From NCBI GenBank assembly GCA_963788115.1, contig CAWBFD010000004.1, positions 310,001 to 374,000 of the forward strand: DNA of 64,000 nt, in the 5' to 3' direction. The translations under genes were made by a program, and so were the position numbers. The stretch is from CAWBFD01 sp963788115 (lineage in GTDB: Bacteria > Actinomycetota > Thermoleophilia > Solirubrobacterales > 70-9). The notes under the pieces are model-generated. The model was not told the DNA's origin, ran no database searches, and saw only the letters and a list, made by a program, of their open reading frames with translations. Shown one piece after another: positions 33,984 to 41,802 of this stretch (positions are counted from its first letter, which is position 1; each line of letters begins with the position of its first letter).

Positions 33984-35264
33984 TCACCGGTCGACTCCTC
34001 CGAGGATCGGGTCGAGCATCGCCAGGTTCTGGATCAGGTCGGCGACGTACCCGCCGACGCACATCTCCCGCAGCGCCTGCAGGTTGACGAACGACGGATC
34101 GCGGATATGTACCCGGGCGGGCTTCGCTGAGCCGTCGGCGAGCACGTAGCAGCCGAGCTCGCCGCGTGGCCCCTCGATCGCGTAGTAGACCTCGCCCGGG
34201 GGCACCCGGAAGCCCTCCGTCACCAGCTTGAAGTGGTGGATCAGCGCCTCCATCGAGGTCGAGAGCTCATGGCGCGGCGGCAGCACCACCTTGCGGTTGT
34301 CGGCGATCCACGGGCCCTCCGGCAGGCCGTCGAGCGCCTGCTCGATGATCCGCACCGACTCGCGCAGCTCCGCCAGCCGCACCCGGTAGCGGTCGTAACC
34401 GTCGCCGACGGTGCCGACCGGGATCCTGAATTCGAGGTCGCCGTAGCAGAGGTCGGGCGACGCCTTGCGGAGGTCCCACGGCTCGCCCGCGGCGCGAAGC
34501 AGCGGCCCGGTCACGCCAAGCTCGAGCAGCCGCTCCCGCGAGACCGCCCCGACATTCCTGGTTCGGTGGAGGAAGATCTCGTTGCGGTCGAGGATCGCCT
34601 CGTACTGGTCGACCCTGGTGGGCATCTCCTCGCAGAAGCGGCGGACGGCGCGCTCGAACCCGACCGGGATGTCCTCGAACACGCCCCCCACCTGGAAGTA
34701 GCGCGTGTGCATCCGCTGCCCGGTTGACATCTCGAACAGGTCGAGGATCCGGTCGCGGTCCCGGAAGCAGTAGAAGAACATCGACATCGCGCCGAGGTCG
34801 AGCGCGGAGGTCCCGAGCCAGACCAGGTGCGAGTGGAGCCGGTTGAGCTCCAGGTGAATCACCCTCAGGTACTGCGCGCGGGCCGGGACCTCGAGCTCGA
34901 GCAACCTCTCCACCGCGCCGCAGAACGCCTGCGCGTTGAAGAAGTAGGCGAGGTAGTCCATCCGCTCGACGAACGGGATCACCTTCCAGTAGCTCTTGTC
35001 CTCGCAGTTCTTTTCGATCCCCGTGTGGACGTAGCCGACGATCGGCTTGAGGTCGCGGACGACCTCGCCCTCGAGGCTGACGAGGAGGCGCAGCACCCCG
35101 TGGGTGGCCGGATGGTGGGGCCCCATGTTGATCGTCATCAGCTCCTGTGCGGGCGCGAGCGTCTCGCCGGCGGCGGTACGCTCCACCGGCGAGGTCCCGA
35201 TCACCTCGGCCTCCGTGCGGGCGGCGACGTCGCGGCCGTACCGGACGCCGTCCCCAGCGGTCAC
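33984..35264 (-). CDS. nuoD: NADH-quinone oxidoreductase subunit D
   Basis: 426 residues of the 49-kDa subunit, related to the large subunit of NiFe hydrogenases but without nickel ligands. MGPHHPATHGVLRLL near the N-terminus contributes to the quinone pocket. The C-terminus ends normally in DPILGGVDR. GTG 35264 was chosen because it overlaps the nuoC stop as GTGA; an earlier GTG gives three more residues. Confidence 0.96.
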   Translation of the reverse strand: MTAGDGVRYGRDVAARTEAEVIGTSPVERTAAGETLAPAQELMTINMGPHHPATHGVLRLLVSLEGEVVRDLKPIVGYVHTGIEKNCEDKSYWKVIPFVERMDYLAYFFNAQAFCGAVERLLELEVPARAQYLRVIHLELNRLHSHLVWLGTSALDLGAMSMFFYCFRDRDRILDLFEMSTGQRMHTRYFQVGGVFEDIPVGFERAVRRFCEEMPTRVDQYEAILDRNEIFLHRTRNVGAVSRERLLELGVTGPLLRAAGEPWDLRKASPDLCYGDLEFRIPVGTVGDGYDRYRVRLAELRESVRIIEQALDGLPEGPWIADNRKVVLPPRHELSTSMEALIHHFKLVTEGFRVPPGEVYYAIEGPRGELGCYVLADGSAKPARVHIRDPSFVNLQALREMCVGGYVADLIQNLAMLDPILGGVDR

Positions 35265-35791
35265 TCCCACCACCTCGGTATCACGGGCTCATCGCGGGTG
35301 AAGATCACCGGCTCGCCGCCCATGGGGAAGTCGCGCCGCAGCGGCCAGCCGACGTAGTCCTCGGGCATCAGGATCCGGCGCAGGTCCGGGTGTCCGCGGA
35401 AGACGATCCCGAAGAAGTCGTAGGCCTCGCGCTCCTGGAACTCGGCGGTGGGAAAGAGCTGCACGCACGAGTCCAGCTCCGGCAGCACGTCCGGCCCCGG
35501 GTCCTGGAGGGCCGCGCGCACCCGCAGCCGCTCCGCACGGGCCATGCTCAAGAGCTCGTAGTGGACGCCGAAGCGGGGCTCGGCCGGAAGGTAGTCGACG
35601 CCGTGGAGGCTGGCGAGGAAGCCGTACTCCTGGCCCGACGTGTCGCGGAGCCACCCGAGCACCTCGATGATCTGCTGGGAGTCGGCGATCAGGCAGGCCT
35701 GCCCGTGCTGGTGGTACGTGCCCAGGACGGAGGCCGGGTGGGCGTCGTTCAGTTCCTGCGCGATCAGCTCGAGCCCGGGAGCGTCAGGCAC
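35261..35791 (-). CDS. nuoC: NADH-quinone oxidoreductase subunit C
   Basis: 176 residues of the 30-kDa subunit. The conserved signature FPTAEFQEREAYDFFGI, followed by HPDLRRILMPEDYVGWPLRRDFP, is complete. It is separate from NuoD, unlike the fused NuoCD of enterobacteria. It starts at GTG 35791, overlapping nuoB by eight bases. Confidence 0.96.
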   Translation of the reverse strand: MPDAPGLELIAQELNDAHPASVLGTYHQHGQACLIADSQQIIEVLGWLRDTSGQEYGFLASLHGVDYLPAEPRFGVHYELLSMARAERLRVRAALQDPGPDVLPELDSCVQLFPTAEFQEREAYDFFGIVFRGHPDLRRILMPEDYVGWPLRRDFPMGGEPVIFTRDEPVIPRWWE

Positions 35792-36494
35792 CCTCGGCCT
35801 CCCCTGCCGTCTGCCGCGCAGCCTCGTAGGCCAGCCGCTCCTCGTCCCCCGGCCCGGCGATCTCCCGCGCCCATTCCTCGGTCCCGGCGGCGTTGTAGCG
35901 GCGCCGCCAGCCCGGATCTGGATTCCCCAGGATCATCCGCTGGAGCTTGTTGAAGCCGTAGATCAGCGCCTCGGTTCGCGGGGGACAGCCCGGGATGTGG
36001 ATGTCCACCGGCATGAACTTGTCCGCGCCCTGGACCACCGCGTAGTTGGCGAACATCCCGCCCGACGAGGCGCACGCGCCCATCGAGATCGCCCATTTCG
36101 GCTCCAGCATCTGGTCGTAAAGGCGCCGGATGACGGGGGCCATCTTGATCGAGACGCGCCCGGAGAGGATCAGCATGTCCGCCTGCCTCGGGGACGCCCG
36201 CATGTTCTCGGCCCCGAAGCGGGCGACGTCGTAGCGGGGGCTGACCATCGCCATCATCTCGATCGCGCAGCAGGCGAGGCCGAAGGTGACCGGGAAGATC
36301 GAGTTCGCTCGGCCCCAGCCGAGCACCCGATCGAGCCTCGTTGTCATCACCGCCTGCTCGACGTGCCGCTCGAGGTCGGCGCCCTCGAGATCGCCGCGAA
36401 GCAGGTCACGGGCCCGAAGCTGGCGCACCCGGAAGTCCTCGACCGAGTCCGGCTGATCGAGCGGCGCCAGCTCCCGCAGCTTCTCCCGCTTCAC
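35784..36494 (-). CDS. nuoB: NADH-quinone oxidoreductase subunit B
   Basis: 236 residues. The terminal N2 [4Fe-4S] cluster ligands are visible as GLACCAIEMM, MGACASSGGMF and PGCPPRTEALI. The protein has about 60 extra N-terminal residues (VKREKLRELAPLDQPD...) before the conserved core, and a 40-residue acidic tail. The start GTG 36494 overlaps the nuoA stop by four bases (GTGA). Confidence 0.95.
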   Translation of the reverse strand: MKREKLRELAPLDQPDSVEDFRVRQLRARDLLRGDLEGADLERHVEQAVMTTRLDRVLGWGRANSIFPVTFGLACCAIEMMAMVSPRYDVARFGAENMRASPRQADMLILSGRVSIKMAPVIRRLYDQMLEPKWAISMGACASSGGMFANYAVVQGADKFMPVDIHIPGCPPRTEALIYGFNKLQRMILGNPDPGWRRRYNAAGTEEWAREIAGPGDEERLAYEAARQTAGEAEGA

Positions 36495-36853
36495 CTCCAC
36501 CAGTCGAGGGCTCCCTTGCGCCACACGTAGATCAGCGCCACCAGCAGCAGTGCGACGAAGATCAGGATCTCGACCAGGACGAAGACGGAGTCCGCGGCGT
36601 TGAGGATGGTCGCGACCGGATACAGGAACACGACCTCGATGTCGAACAGGATGAACAGCATCGCGATCAGGTAGAAGCTGACCCCGAAGCGGAAGGTGCG
36701 CGACACCTCGCTCGGCAGCCCGCACTCGTACGGGTCGCTCTTCACCGGGTTGGGACGTTTCGGCCCGATCAGCGCGTTCAGGGACACGAGAGCCACCCCC
36801 ACCACCAACCCGAGGCCGGTGAAGACCAGAACTGGGAGATAGCTCTGAAGCAC
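36491..36853 (-). CDS. nuoA: NADH-quinone oxidoreductase subunit A
   Basis: 120 residues with three transmembrane helices. The loop KSDPYECGLPSE contains the conserved Cys seen in NuoA/ND3, and FDIEVVFLYP follows in helix 2. It is the first gene of the operon. The start GTG 36853 lies 11 bases from a TATAAC box. Confidence 0.96.
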   Translation of the reverse strand: MLQSYLPVLVFTGLGLVVGVALVSLNALIGPKRPNPVKSDPYECGLPSEVSRTFRFGVSFYLIAMLFILFDIEVVFLYPVATILNAADSVFVLVEILIFVALLLVALIYVWRKGALDWWR

Positions 36854-36864
36854 CCTCGGGTGGA

Positions 36865-36870
36865 GTTATA
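36865..36870 (-). promoter_or_regulatory. -10 element of the nuo operon
   Basis: TATAAC on the - strand ends 11 bases before GTG 36853, so the leader would be only a few bases long. A TAGCAA 18 bases further upstream is a weak -35 candidate. This is the only promoter I can place for all fourteen nuo genes. Confidence 0.5.
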
Positions 36871-36981
36871 TACCGACTTTGTGCGAGATTGCTACATAGT
36901 GCTTTTCCGCATCAGAAAGCGGAAGTCCGACCGTTCGGGGCGGGCATCGCCGGGGAACCGGGGCCGGGCCCCGTTTCCGTC

Positions 36982-37422
36982 ATGAACACCGTCCATCTGA
37001 TCGTCGGCATCGCCGTGATCGCCGGAAACCTCGTCGCCGGGCTCTGGGGAGGGATCGCCTGGCTGCGGCAGGAGCCGAGCGTGGGGTTCTGGTACGTCCT
37101 CCGCTTCGCCCAGGCCGCGGTGATCGTGCAGGTGATCGTCGGCGCGATCCTGCTGACGTGGGGCCGCGAGCCGGCCGACCCGGGCCTCCACTATCTCTAT
37201 GGCGTCCTGCCCCTGGTCGTCTCCCTGCTCGCGGAGGCGGTGCGTGCCGGCGCCGCCGAGCGCGAGCTCGAGGGGCTCGACTTCGAGTCCCTGCCGCGCC
37301 AGCGCCAGCGGCTGATCGCGCTCGCGATCGTCCGCCGGGAGACCGGGATCATGGCCGCCTCTGCGCTGGTGATCCTGTTCCTCGCCCTGCGGGCGGCCGG
37401 GACCAGCGGGGAGCTGCTCTAG
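36982..37422 (+). CDS. Four-helix membrane protein, unknown
   Basis: 146 residues. Four hydrophobic segments (around 3-23, 42-62, 72-90 and 120-140) with a polar stretch between helices 3 and 4 (GLDFESLPRQRQRL). No redox or transport signature is recognisable. It is divergent from nuoA, and its location beside the respiratory operon may be fortuitous. The start ATG 36982 was chosen because the residues after it begin the first helix; longer forms add an unlikely Pro-rich N-terminus. Confidence 0.75.
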   Translation: MNTVHLIVGIAVIAGNLVAGLWGGIAWLRQEPSVGFWYVLRFAQAAVIVQVIVGAILLTWGREPADPGLHYLYGVLPLVVSLLAEAVRAGAAERELEGLDFESLPRQRQRLIALAIVRRETGIMAASALVILFLALRAAGTSGELL

Positions 37423-37430
37423 GGCCTCGG

Positions 37431-37470
37431 CTGAAGCCTTTGCCCGGCCATAGCCGGGCAAAGGCTTCAG
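37431..37470. terminator. Perfect 18-bp hairpin between convergent genes
   Basis: Arms 37431-37448 and 37453-37470 are perfectly complementary with a four-base CATA loop. No U-tract follows on either strand. Location between two convergent genes suggests a bidirectional terminator like that at 17764. Confidence 0.65.
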
Positions 37471-37498
37471 CGGCCGGGGGAGGGGCCGGCCGCTCGGT

Positions 37499-37996
37499 CT
37501 ACCCGAGGCCCCGGTATTGCCCTCGGTGGAACACCAGCGGCTCCCCCTCCCCCGAGCCATCGAGGCCGAGCACCGTTCCGACGGCGATCGCATGGTCGCC
37601 GCCATCGTGGATCTCGCGCAGCTCGCAGGCGATCCAGGCGAGCGCATCGACCATCACCGGCACGCCGTGCTGCTCGTTCCACGCGACCTCGCCCCACTTC
37701 TCGTCGTGCGGCGACTTGGTGGCGAACGCCCGTGCGAGATCGGCCTGACCGGACTGAAGGATGTTGACGGCGAAGCGCTCGGCCGTCTGCACGGCCGCCA
37801 GCGTGCGCGACGCGCGCTCGAGGCAGGCGAGCATCAGCGGTGGGTCGAGCGAGAGTGAGGTGACCGCGTTCGCCGTGGCGCCGGCCGGTCCGCTGGGCCC
37901 CGGCGCGCTGACCACCGTGACCCCGGTCGGCAGCCGAGACATCGCGTCGCGGAAGGTGAGCGGGTCCGGCGCGGGTGGGTCCGGCGCGGCCATCAT
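37499..37996 (-). CDS. Flavin reductase domain protein
   Basis: 165 residues of the flavin-reductase-like FMN-binding split barrel. FRDAMSRLPTGVTVV, ANAVTSLSLDPPLML and the closing FHRGQYRGLG are characteristic of the HpaC/NADH:FMN oxidoreductase family. It would supply reduced flavin to a partner monooxygenase or act alone; no partner is adjacent. The start is ATG 37996 or the next ATG. It is divergent from the cytochrome gene across 30 bases. Confidence 0.9.
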   Translation of the reverse strand: MMAAPDPPAPDPLTFRDAMSRLPTGVTVVSAPGPSGPAGATANAVTSLSLDPPLMLACLERASRTLAAVQTAERFAVNILQSGQADLARAFATKSPHDEKWGEVAWNEQHGVPVMVDALAWIACELREIHDGGDHAIAVGTVLGLDGSGEGEPLVFHRGQYRGLG

Positions 37997-38011
37997 CGAC
38001 AGGTCGAAAAG

Positions 38012-38017
38012 TATGAT
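38012..38017 (+). promoter_or_regulatory. -10 element of cytochrome c gene (leaderless type)
   Basis: TATGAT ends 9 bases before GTG 38027. On the opposite strand CATACT, in almost the same place, could serve the flavin reductase gene. Confidence 0.5.
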
Positions 38018-38026
38018 GCCGCCCGC

Positions 38027-38419
38027 GTGCGCCCCCTCCTCGTGATCACCGCTACCGCCGCGGCGGCGCTGATGCTCGGCGCCTGCGGCAGCGAGGGGAT
38101 CTCGGTCCCGGAGAACGACCCCAACCACGAGGGCGCCGTTCTGTTCTCGGAGCGATGCTCGGGTTGCCACACGCTCGAAGCCGCGGGCACGCAGGGGTCG
38201 GCCAACCGGGAGGTTCGCAACCAGGGCCCGAACCTGGACCAGCGCACTGAGACGGTCGAGGATGTCCTGTTCGCGATCCGCAACGGCGGCTTCTCCGGCG
38301 CGATCATGCCCCAGAACATCTTCGTCGGCGACCAGGCCCAGGCGGTGGCCGAGTTCGTCGCCGAGTATGCGGGGTCGGAGGTCGACCGACCGCCGGCGCC
38401 GAGCGACACCACCGAGTAG
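38027..38419 (+). CDS. Lipoprotein c-type cytochrome
   Basis: 130 residues. A lipobox ends at Cys20 (LMLGAC), so the mature protein is lipid-anchored outside the membrane. The haem site is C44-S-G-C47-H48 and the likely sixth ligand is the Met in GAIMPQNI (near residue 91). One haem is bound. The C-terminus is Pro/Thr-rich. It probably carries electrons between a quinol oxidase-type complex and a terminal oxidase or the surface; partners are not in the window. GTG 38027 is the start, with a TATGAT box 9 bases upstream. Confidence 0.93.
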   Translation: MRPLLVITATAAAALMLGACGSEGISVPENDPNHEGAVLFSERCSGCHTLEAAGTQGSANREVRNQGPNLDQRTETVEDVLFAIRNGGFSGAIMPQNIFVGDQAQAVAEFVAEYAGSEVDRPPAPSDTTE

Positions 38420-38503
38420 AGGGGAGGCGCCTCGCTCGACCTCCGCCGCATCCGGGAGGATCCCGAGCCGGCCCGCGCCGCGCTCGCCCGGCGGGGCGCT
38501 GCC

Positions 38504-39703
38504 GTGGACCTGGACGAGCTGCTGCGACTCGACCAGCGCCGCCGGGAGCTGCTCACCGCGGTCGAGGCGGGACGTGCCCGCCGTAACGCGGCATCGGACG
38601 CGATCGCCGAGGCGAAGCGCTCGGGCGAGGATGCCGAGCCGCTGATCGGGGAGATGCGCAAGCTCGGCGGCGAGCTCAAGCGGCTCGAGAGTGAGCTGAG
38701 CGAGATCGAGGCGCGTCGCAACGAGCTTGCAGCGAGGATTCCGAACCTCCCGGAGCCCGATGCCCCAGACGGTGAGACCGAGGCCGATGCGGTCGTGCTG
38801 CACGAGGTCGGCGAGCGCCCGGAGCTCGGGTTCGAGCCTCGCGACCACCTCGAGCTGGGCCTCGAGCACGGCTGGATCGAGATGGAGAAGGCGGCCGAGG
38901 CCTCGGGCTCACGCTTCGCCTACCTGCTCGGCGACCTCGTCCTGGTCGAGCTGGCCCTGATTCGCATGGCCCTGGAGCTGGTGGGCGCCGAGGGATTCAA
39001 CCCCGTGGTGCCGCCGGTCCTGGTTCGGGAGGGACCGCTGTTCGGGACGGGGTTCTTCCCCAGCGACCGCGAGATGATCTACGAGATTCCGCGCGACGAC
39101 CTGTTCCTCGTCGGCACCTCGGAGGTCTCGCTCGCCGCCCTCCATGCTGGCGACATCCTCGCCGCCGACGATCTGCCTCGGCGCTACGCGGGCGCGTCGA
39201 CCTGCTTCCGGCGTGAGGCCGGGGCGGCGGGCAAGGACACCCGCGGAATCTTCCGTGTGCACCAATTCGACAAGGTCGAGATGTTCTCGTTCGTGCGCCC
39301 CGAGGACTCGGCGTCCGAGCACCGGCGCCTACTCGAGCTTCAGGAGCGGATCCTCGGCGCGCTCGAGTTTCCCTACCGCGTCGTCGACATCCCCGTGGGC
39401 GACCTCGGGGTCTCCGCCGCGCGCAAGTTCGACTGCGAGGCCTGGATCCCCAGCCAGGGCCGCTATCGGGAGGTGACCTCGTGCTCGAACACGACCGACT
39501 TCCAGGCGCGCCGCCTGGACGCCCGCTTCCGGCCCGAGCCGGAGGCCTCGCCGGTTCACCTGCACACGCTCAACGGCACCGCGGTTGCGGTCGGGCGGAC
39601 CCTGATCGCGCTCCTCGAGAACGGCCAGCGCGAGGACCGGACCGTGGCGTTGCCGCCGGCGCTCGTCGACGCGGGGGCCCCGGCGACGATCCCGAGCGCG
39701 TAG
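38504..39703 (+). CDS. serS: Seryl-tRNA synthetase (annotated from the first standard start codon)
   Basis: The class II synthetase core is intact: FRREAGAAGKDTRGIFRVHQF (motif 2 region), EVTSCSNTTDFQARRL and LNGTAVAVGRTLIALLENGQ (motif 3). The antiparallel coiled coil occupies about residues 5-75. It charges tRNA(Ser) and supplies Ser-tRNA(Sec). Residues homologous to the family N-terminus (LDLRRIREDPEPARAAL) lie upstream of GTG 38504 and are in frame, but the expected start position (38432) is TCG; there is no ATG, GTG or TTG between the cytochrome stop codon and 38504. A GGGGAGG site at 38421-38427 precedes it. Confidence 0.94.
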   Translation: MDLDELLRLDQRRRELLTAVEAGRARRNAASDAIAEAKRSGEDAEPLIGEMRKLGGELKRLESELSEIEARRNELAARIPNLPEPDAPDGETEADAVVLHEVGERPELGFEPRDHLELGLEHGWIEMEKAAEASGSRFAYLLGDLVLVELALIRMALELVGAEGFNPVVPPVLVREGPLFGTGFFPSDREMIYEIPRDDLFLVGTSEVSLAALHAGDILAADDLPRRYAGASTCFRREAGAAGKDTRGIFRVHQFDKVEMFSFVRPEDSASEHRRLLELQERILGALEFPYRVVDIPVGDLGVSAARKFDCEAWIPSQGRYREVTSCSNTTDFQARRLDARFRPEPEASPVHLHTLNGTAVAVGRTLIALLENGQREDRTVALPPALVDAGAPATIPSA

Positions 39704-39710
39704 CGCCCGC

Positions 39711-40109
39711 CTACGAGTCGTCCGGGCCCAGCTCGAGCGAGCAGGAGTTGATGCAGAAGCGCTTGCCGGTCGGCTGAGGCCCGTCGTCGAAGACGTGGCC
39801 CAGGTGGCCGCCGCAACGGGAGCACACGACCTCGGTCCGGCGCATGAAGAAGCTCGAGTCAGGGACGAGCTCGACCGCGTCAGAGTCCATCGCCTCATAG
39901 AAGCTCGGCCAGCCGGTGCCCGAGTCGTACTTGGTGTCAGCGCTGAACAGCTCCTGGCCGCAGCCGGCGCAGCGGTAGGTGCCACCCTCCTTCGAGTCCC
40001 AGTAGGCCCCGGTGAAGGCTCGCTCGGTGCCCTTCTCGCGCAGCACCTCGTACTGCTCGGGAGTGAGCTCCTCGCGCCACTCCGACTCGCTCTTGATCAG
40101 CTTCTCCAT
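39711..40109 (-). CDS. msrB: Peptide-methionine (R)-S-oxide reductase
   Basis: 132 residues. The zinc-binding cysteines appear as CAGCGQ and CSRCGGH, the substrate region as GTGWPSFYEA, and the catalytic Cys as RFCINS. MsrB reduces R-methionine sulfoxide in proteins, repairing oxidative damage in the cytoplasm. ATG 40109 was preferred over 40124 because GGAGG precedes it at normal spacing. It is convergent with serS, with seven bases between stop codons. Confidence 0.96.
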   Translation of the reverse strand: MEKLIKSESEWREELTPEQYEVLREKGTERAFTGAYWDSKEGGTYRCAGCGQELFSADTKYDSGTGWPSFYEAMDSDAVELVPDSSFFMRRTEVVCSRCGGHLGHVFDDGPQPTGKRFCINSCSLELGPDDS

Positions 40110-40252
40110 CGGTTCCTCCTTCACGCCCTCACGATCAGAGGGCCTATATCCAGGTTAGAGGGAGCCACAAGCCCCCCGAGTCGGGTGGCGCCTCCCCGCG
40201 ACGTGTTCGAGAAGGTGGCGGTTCAGGGGCTAGGCGGGTCCTAGGGGCTTGC

Positions 40253-40284
40253 GAGCGCAACCCGGCCTCAGCCGGGTTGCGCTC
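40253..40284 (-). terminator. Perfect 14-bp hairpin downstream of the cupin gene
   Basis: Arms 40253-40266 and 40271-40284 pair perfectly around a CTCA loop. It follows the cupin gene, whose stop is at 40302, and precedes msrB on the same strand. No U-tract is present. Confidence 0.6.
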
Positions 40285-40301
40285 GGTCGTACTCCCGCCG
40301 A

Positions 40302-40862
40302 TCAGGCGATCGCCGGTACGGGCGCGTAGCGGGCGCCGTATCCGCGCCTTCTCGCCAGCCAGGCGAGAGGCGCCAGCGCGATCCGCTGCATCCACAGCGG
40401 CGGGAACGCGGCTTGCACCTCGTGCTCGAACTCGTTGACGAACAACGCCAGGTCGAGGGGCTTCGGCATCCCGTTGGAGAACGCCCGGCCCTCCTGGGCG
40501 AGGGCGACCGCCGTCTCGAAGAGGCGCTCCATCTCGAGCGCCGGCCGTACCTCGACGCGAACGAGAGCCGTCTCGTCCCCGGCATTGGCGAAGTCGTGGG
40601 GGACCCCGGACGGCACCACGACGACCTCGCCGGGACCGGCGACGATCTGCTTGCGCCGCTTGCGGAACCGCATCCGGCCCCGCGCCATCTCGAAGCGCTC
40701 CTCCTGCTCGGGATGGATGTGAAGCCCGGCGGGAACGCGCCCACCCGGCGCGAGCTCGAGGTCGATCGCCACCAGCTCGCCGTCGGTGTCGGCTGAGGTC
40801 TTGCGAAACGTGATCCGCTCGCCGCTCAGCGGGTTTTCGATCGTCTGTCCTGCGTATGCCAT
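40302..40862 (-). CDS. Cupin-domain protein
   Basis: 186 residues. The first 110 form a cupin barrel with motif 1 AGLHIHPEQEERFEMARG (His, His, Glu, and a later His) and motif 2 VVVPSGVPHDFANAG. A helical C-terminal extension with a hydrophobic, then basic, end (LAPLAWLARRRGYGARY) may contact the membrane. Metal binding is likely; the function is unknown, possibly dioxygenase or sensor. ATG 40862 has an AAGGAG site. Confidence 0.88.
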   Translation of the reverse strand: MAYAGQTIENPLSGERITFRKTSADTDGELVAIDLELAPGGRVPAGLHIHPEQEERFEMARGRMRFRKRRKQIVAGPGEVVVVPSGVPHDFANAGDETALVRVEVRPALEMERLFETAVALAQEGRAFSNGMPKPLDLALFVNEFEHEVQAAFPPLWMQRIALAPLAWLARRRGYGARYAPVPAIA

Positions 40863-41127
40863 GGTCGCTCCTTGGTCGGCGTCCGGCTTCCCGGACGCGG
40901 TTGCGATTTGTCGCGACCAAGGGTCTCGTCGGCGGCCGCATCCGTCGTCGGCTTCCGTGACGATTCAGGGTCGGTGGCGCGGCCGACCCTGGAGTGGTCC
41001 GGGGGAAGGACGATCAGCCCGCGTGTCGTCCTCGGGGATGACGAGCCAGGATCATCGAGCGTCGACTTGAGCACCTATACGGTGCCTAACTCGACAATCG
41101 ATCCGGGATCCCGCGCCTGGCGGCGTT
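40863..41127. other. Intergenic region with inverted repeats between the cupin gene and response regulator
   Basis: No gene seen. A 9-bp perfect hairpin (40966-40974 with 40983-40991) and a 15-base near-palindrome (41061-41075 with 41081-41095, 12 of 15 positions, centre TATAC) are present. The second could be the operator/promoter for the cupin gene or the terminator of the two-component operon. Confidence 0.45.
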
Positions 41128-41802
41128 TCAGGCCTCGGGTGCCTGTCCCGGGGTCACGAGCCCCGACTCGTAGGCCAGCACGACCGCCTGGACGCGGTCG
41201 CGGAGCCCGAGCTTCATGAGGATGCGCGCCACGTGCGTCTTCACCGTGGTCCCGCTGACGATCAGCGATTCCGCGATCTCGGCGTTCGAGAGGCCCTGCG
41301 CGAGCAGCCTCCAGACCTCGAGCTCGCGCGGCGTCAGCTCGCCGGCCCCGGGCGGGGCCCCGCGGGCCGGTCTCGCGCGCGAGAAGTCCTCGATGAGGCG
41401 GCGGGTGATCGCCGGCGCGAGCAGCGCCTCCCCACGCGCAACCACCCGAATGGCCTCGGTGAGCTGCTCCGGAGGGGCGTCCTTCAGCAGAAATCCGCTC
41501 GCGCCGGCGCCGAGGGCGTCGTAGACGTACTCGTCGAGGTCGAATGTGGTGAGGATCAGCACCCGGGGTGAGCCCTCCGGCTCGCTACCCGCGATCTCCT
41601 CGGTGGCGGCGATTCCGTCCAACTCCGGCATCCGGATGTCCATCAACACGACGTCCGGCTTCAGTCTGCGGACGCCGTCGATCGCCTGACGGCCGTTCGC
41701 CGCCACCCCGACGACGTCGATGTCGTCCTCGGCCTCGAGGACCATGCGAAACCCGCTGCGGACGAGCGCCTCGTCGTCGGCGATCAAGACGCCGATGCTC
41801 AT
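41128..41802 (-). CDS. NarL/LuxR-family response regulator
   Basis: 224 residues. A receiver domain (1-120) has acidic residues near the start (IADDEALVRSG), the phosphorylatable Asp in VVLMDIRMPELDG, and a Lys in LLKDAPP. A LuxR-type HTH follows (LTPRELEVWRLLAQGLSNAEIAESL, about 153-215). It acts as a transcription factor on phosphorylation. The gene overlaps the downstream end of the kinase gene by four bases, so they form one operon, next to a divergent MMPL exporter that is a likely target by position. Confidence 0.93.
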   Translation of the reverse strand: MSIGVLIADDEALVRSGFRMVLEAEDDIDVVGVAANGRQAIDGVRRLKPDVVLMDIRMPELDGIAATEEIAGSEPEGSPRVLILTTFDLDEYVYDALGAGASGFLLKDAPPEQLTEAIRVVARGEALLAPAITRRLIEDFSRARPARGAPPGAGELTPRELEVWRLLAQGLSNAEIAESLIVSGTTVKTHVARILMKLGLRDRVQAVVLAYESGLVTPGQAPEA

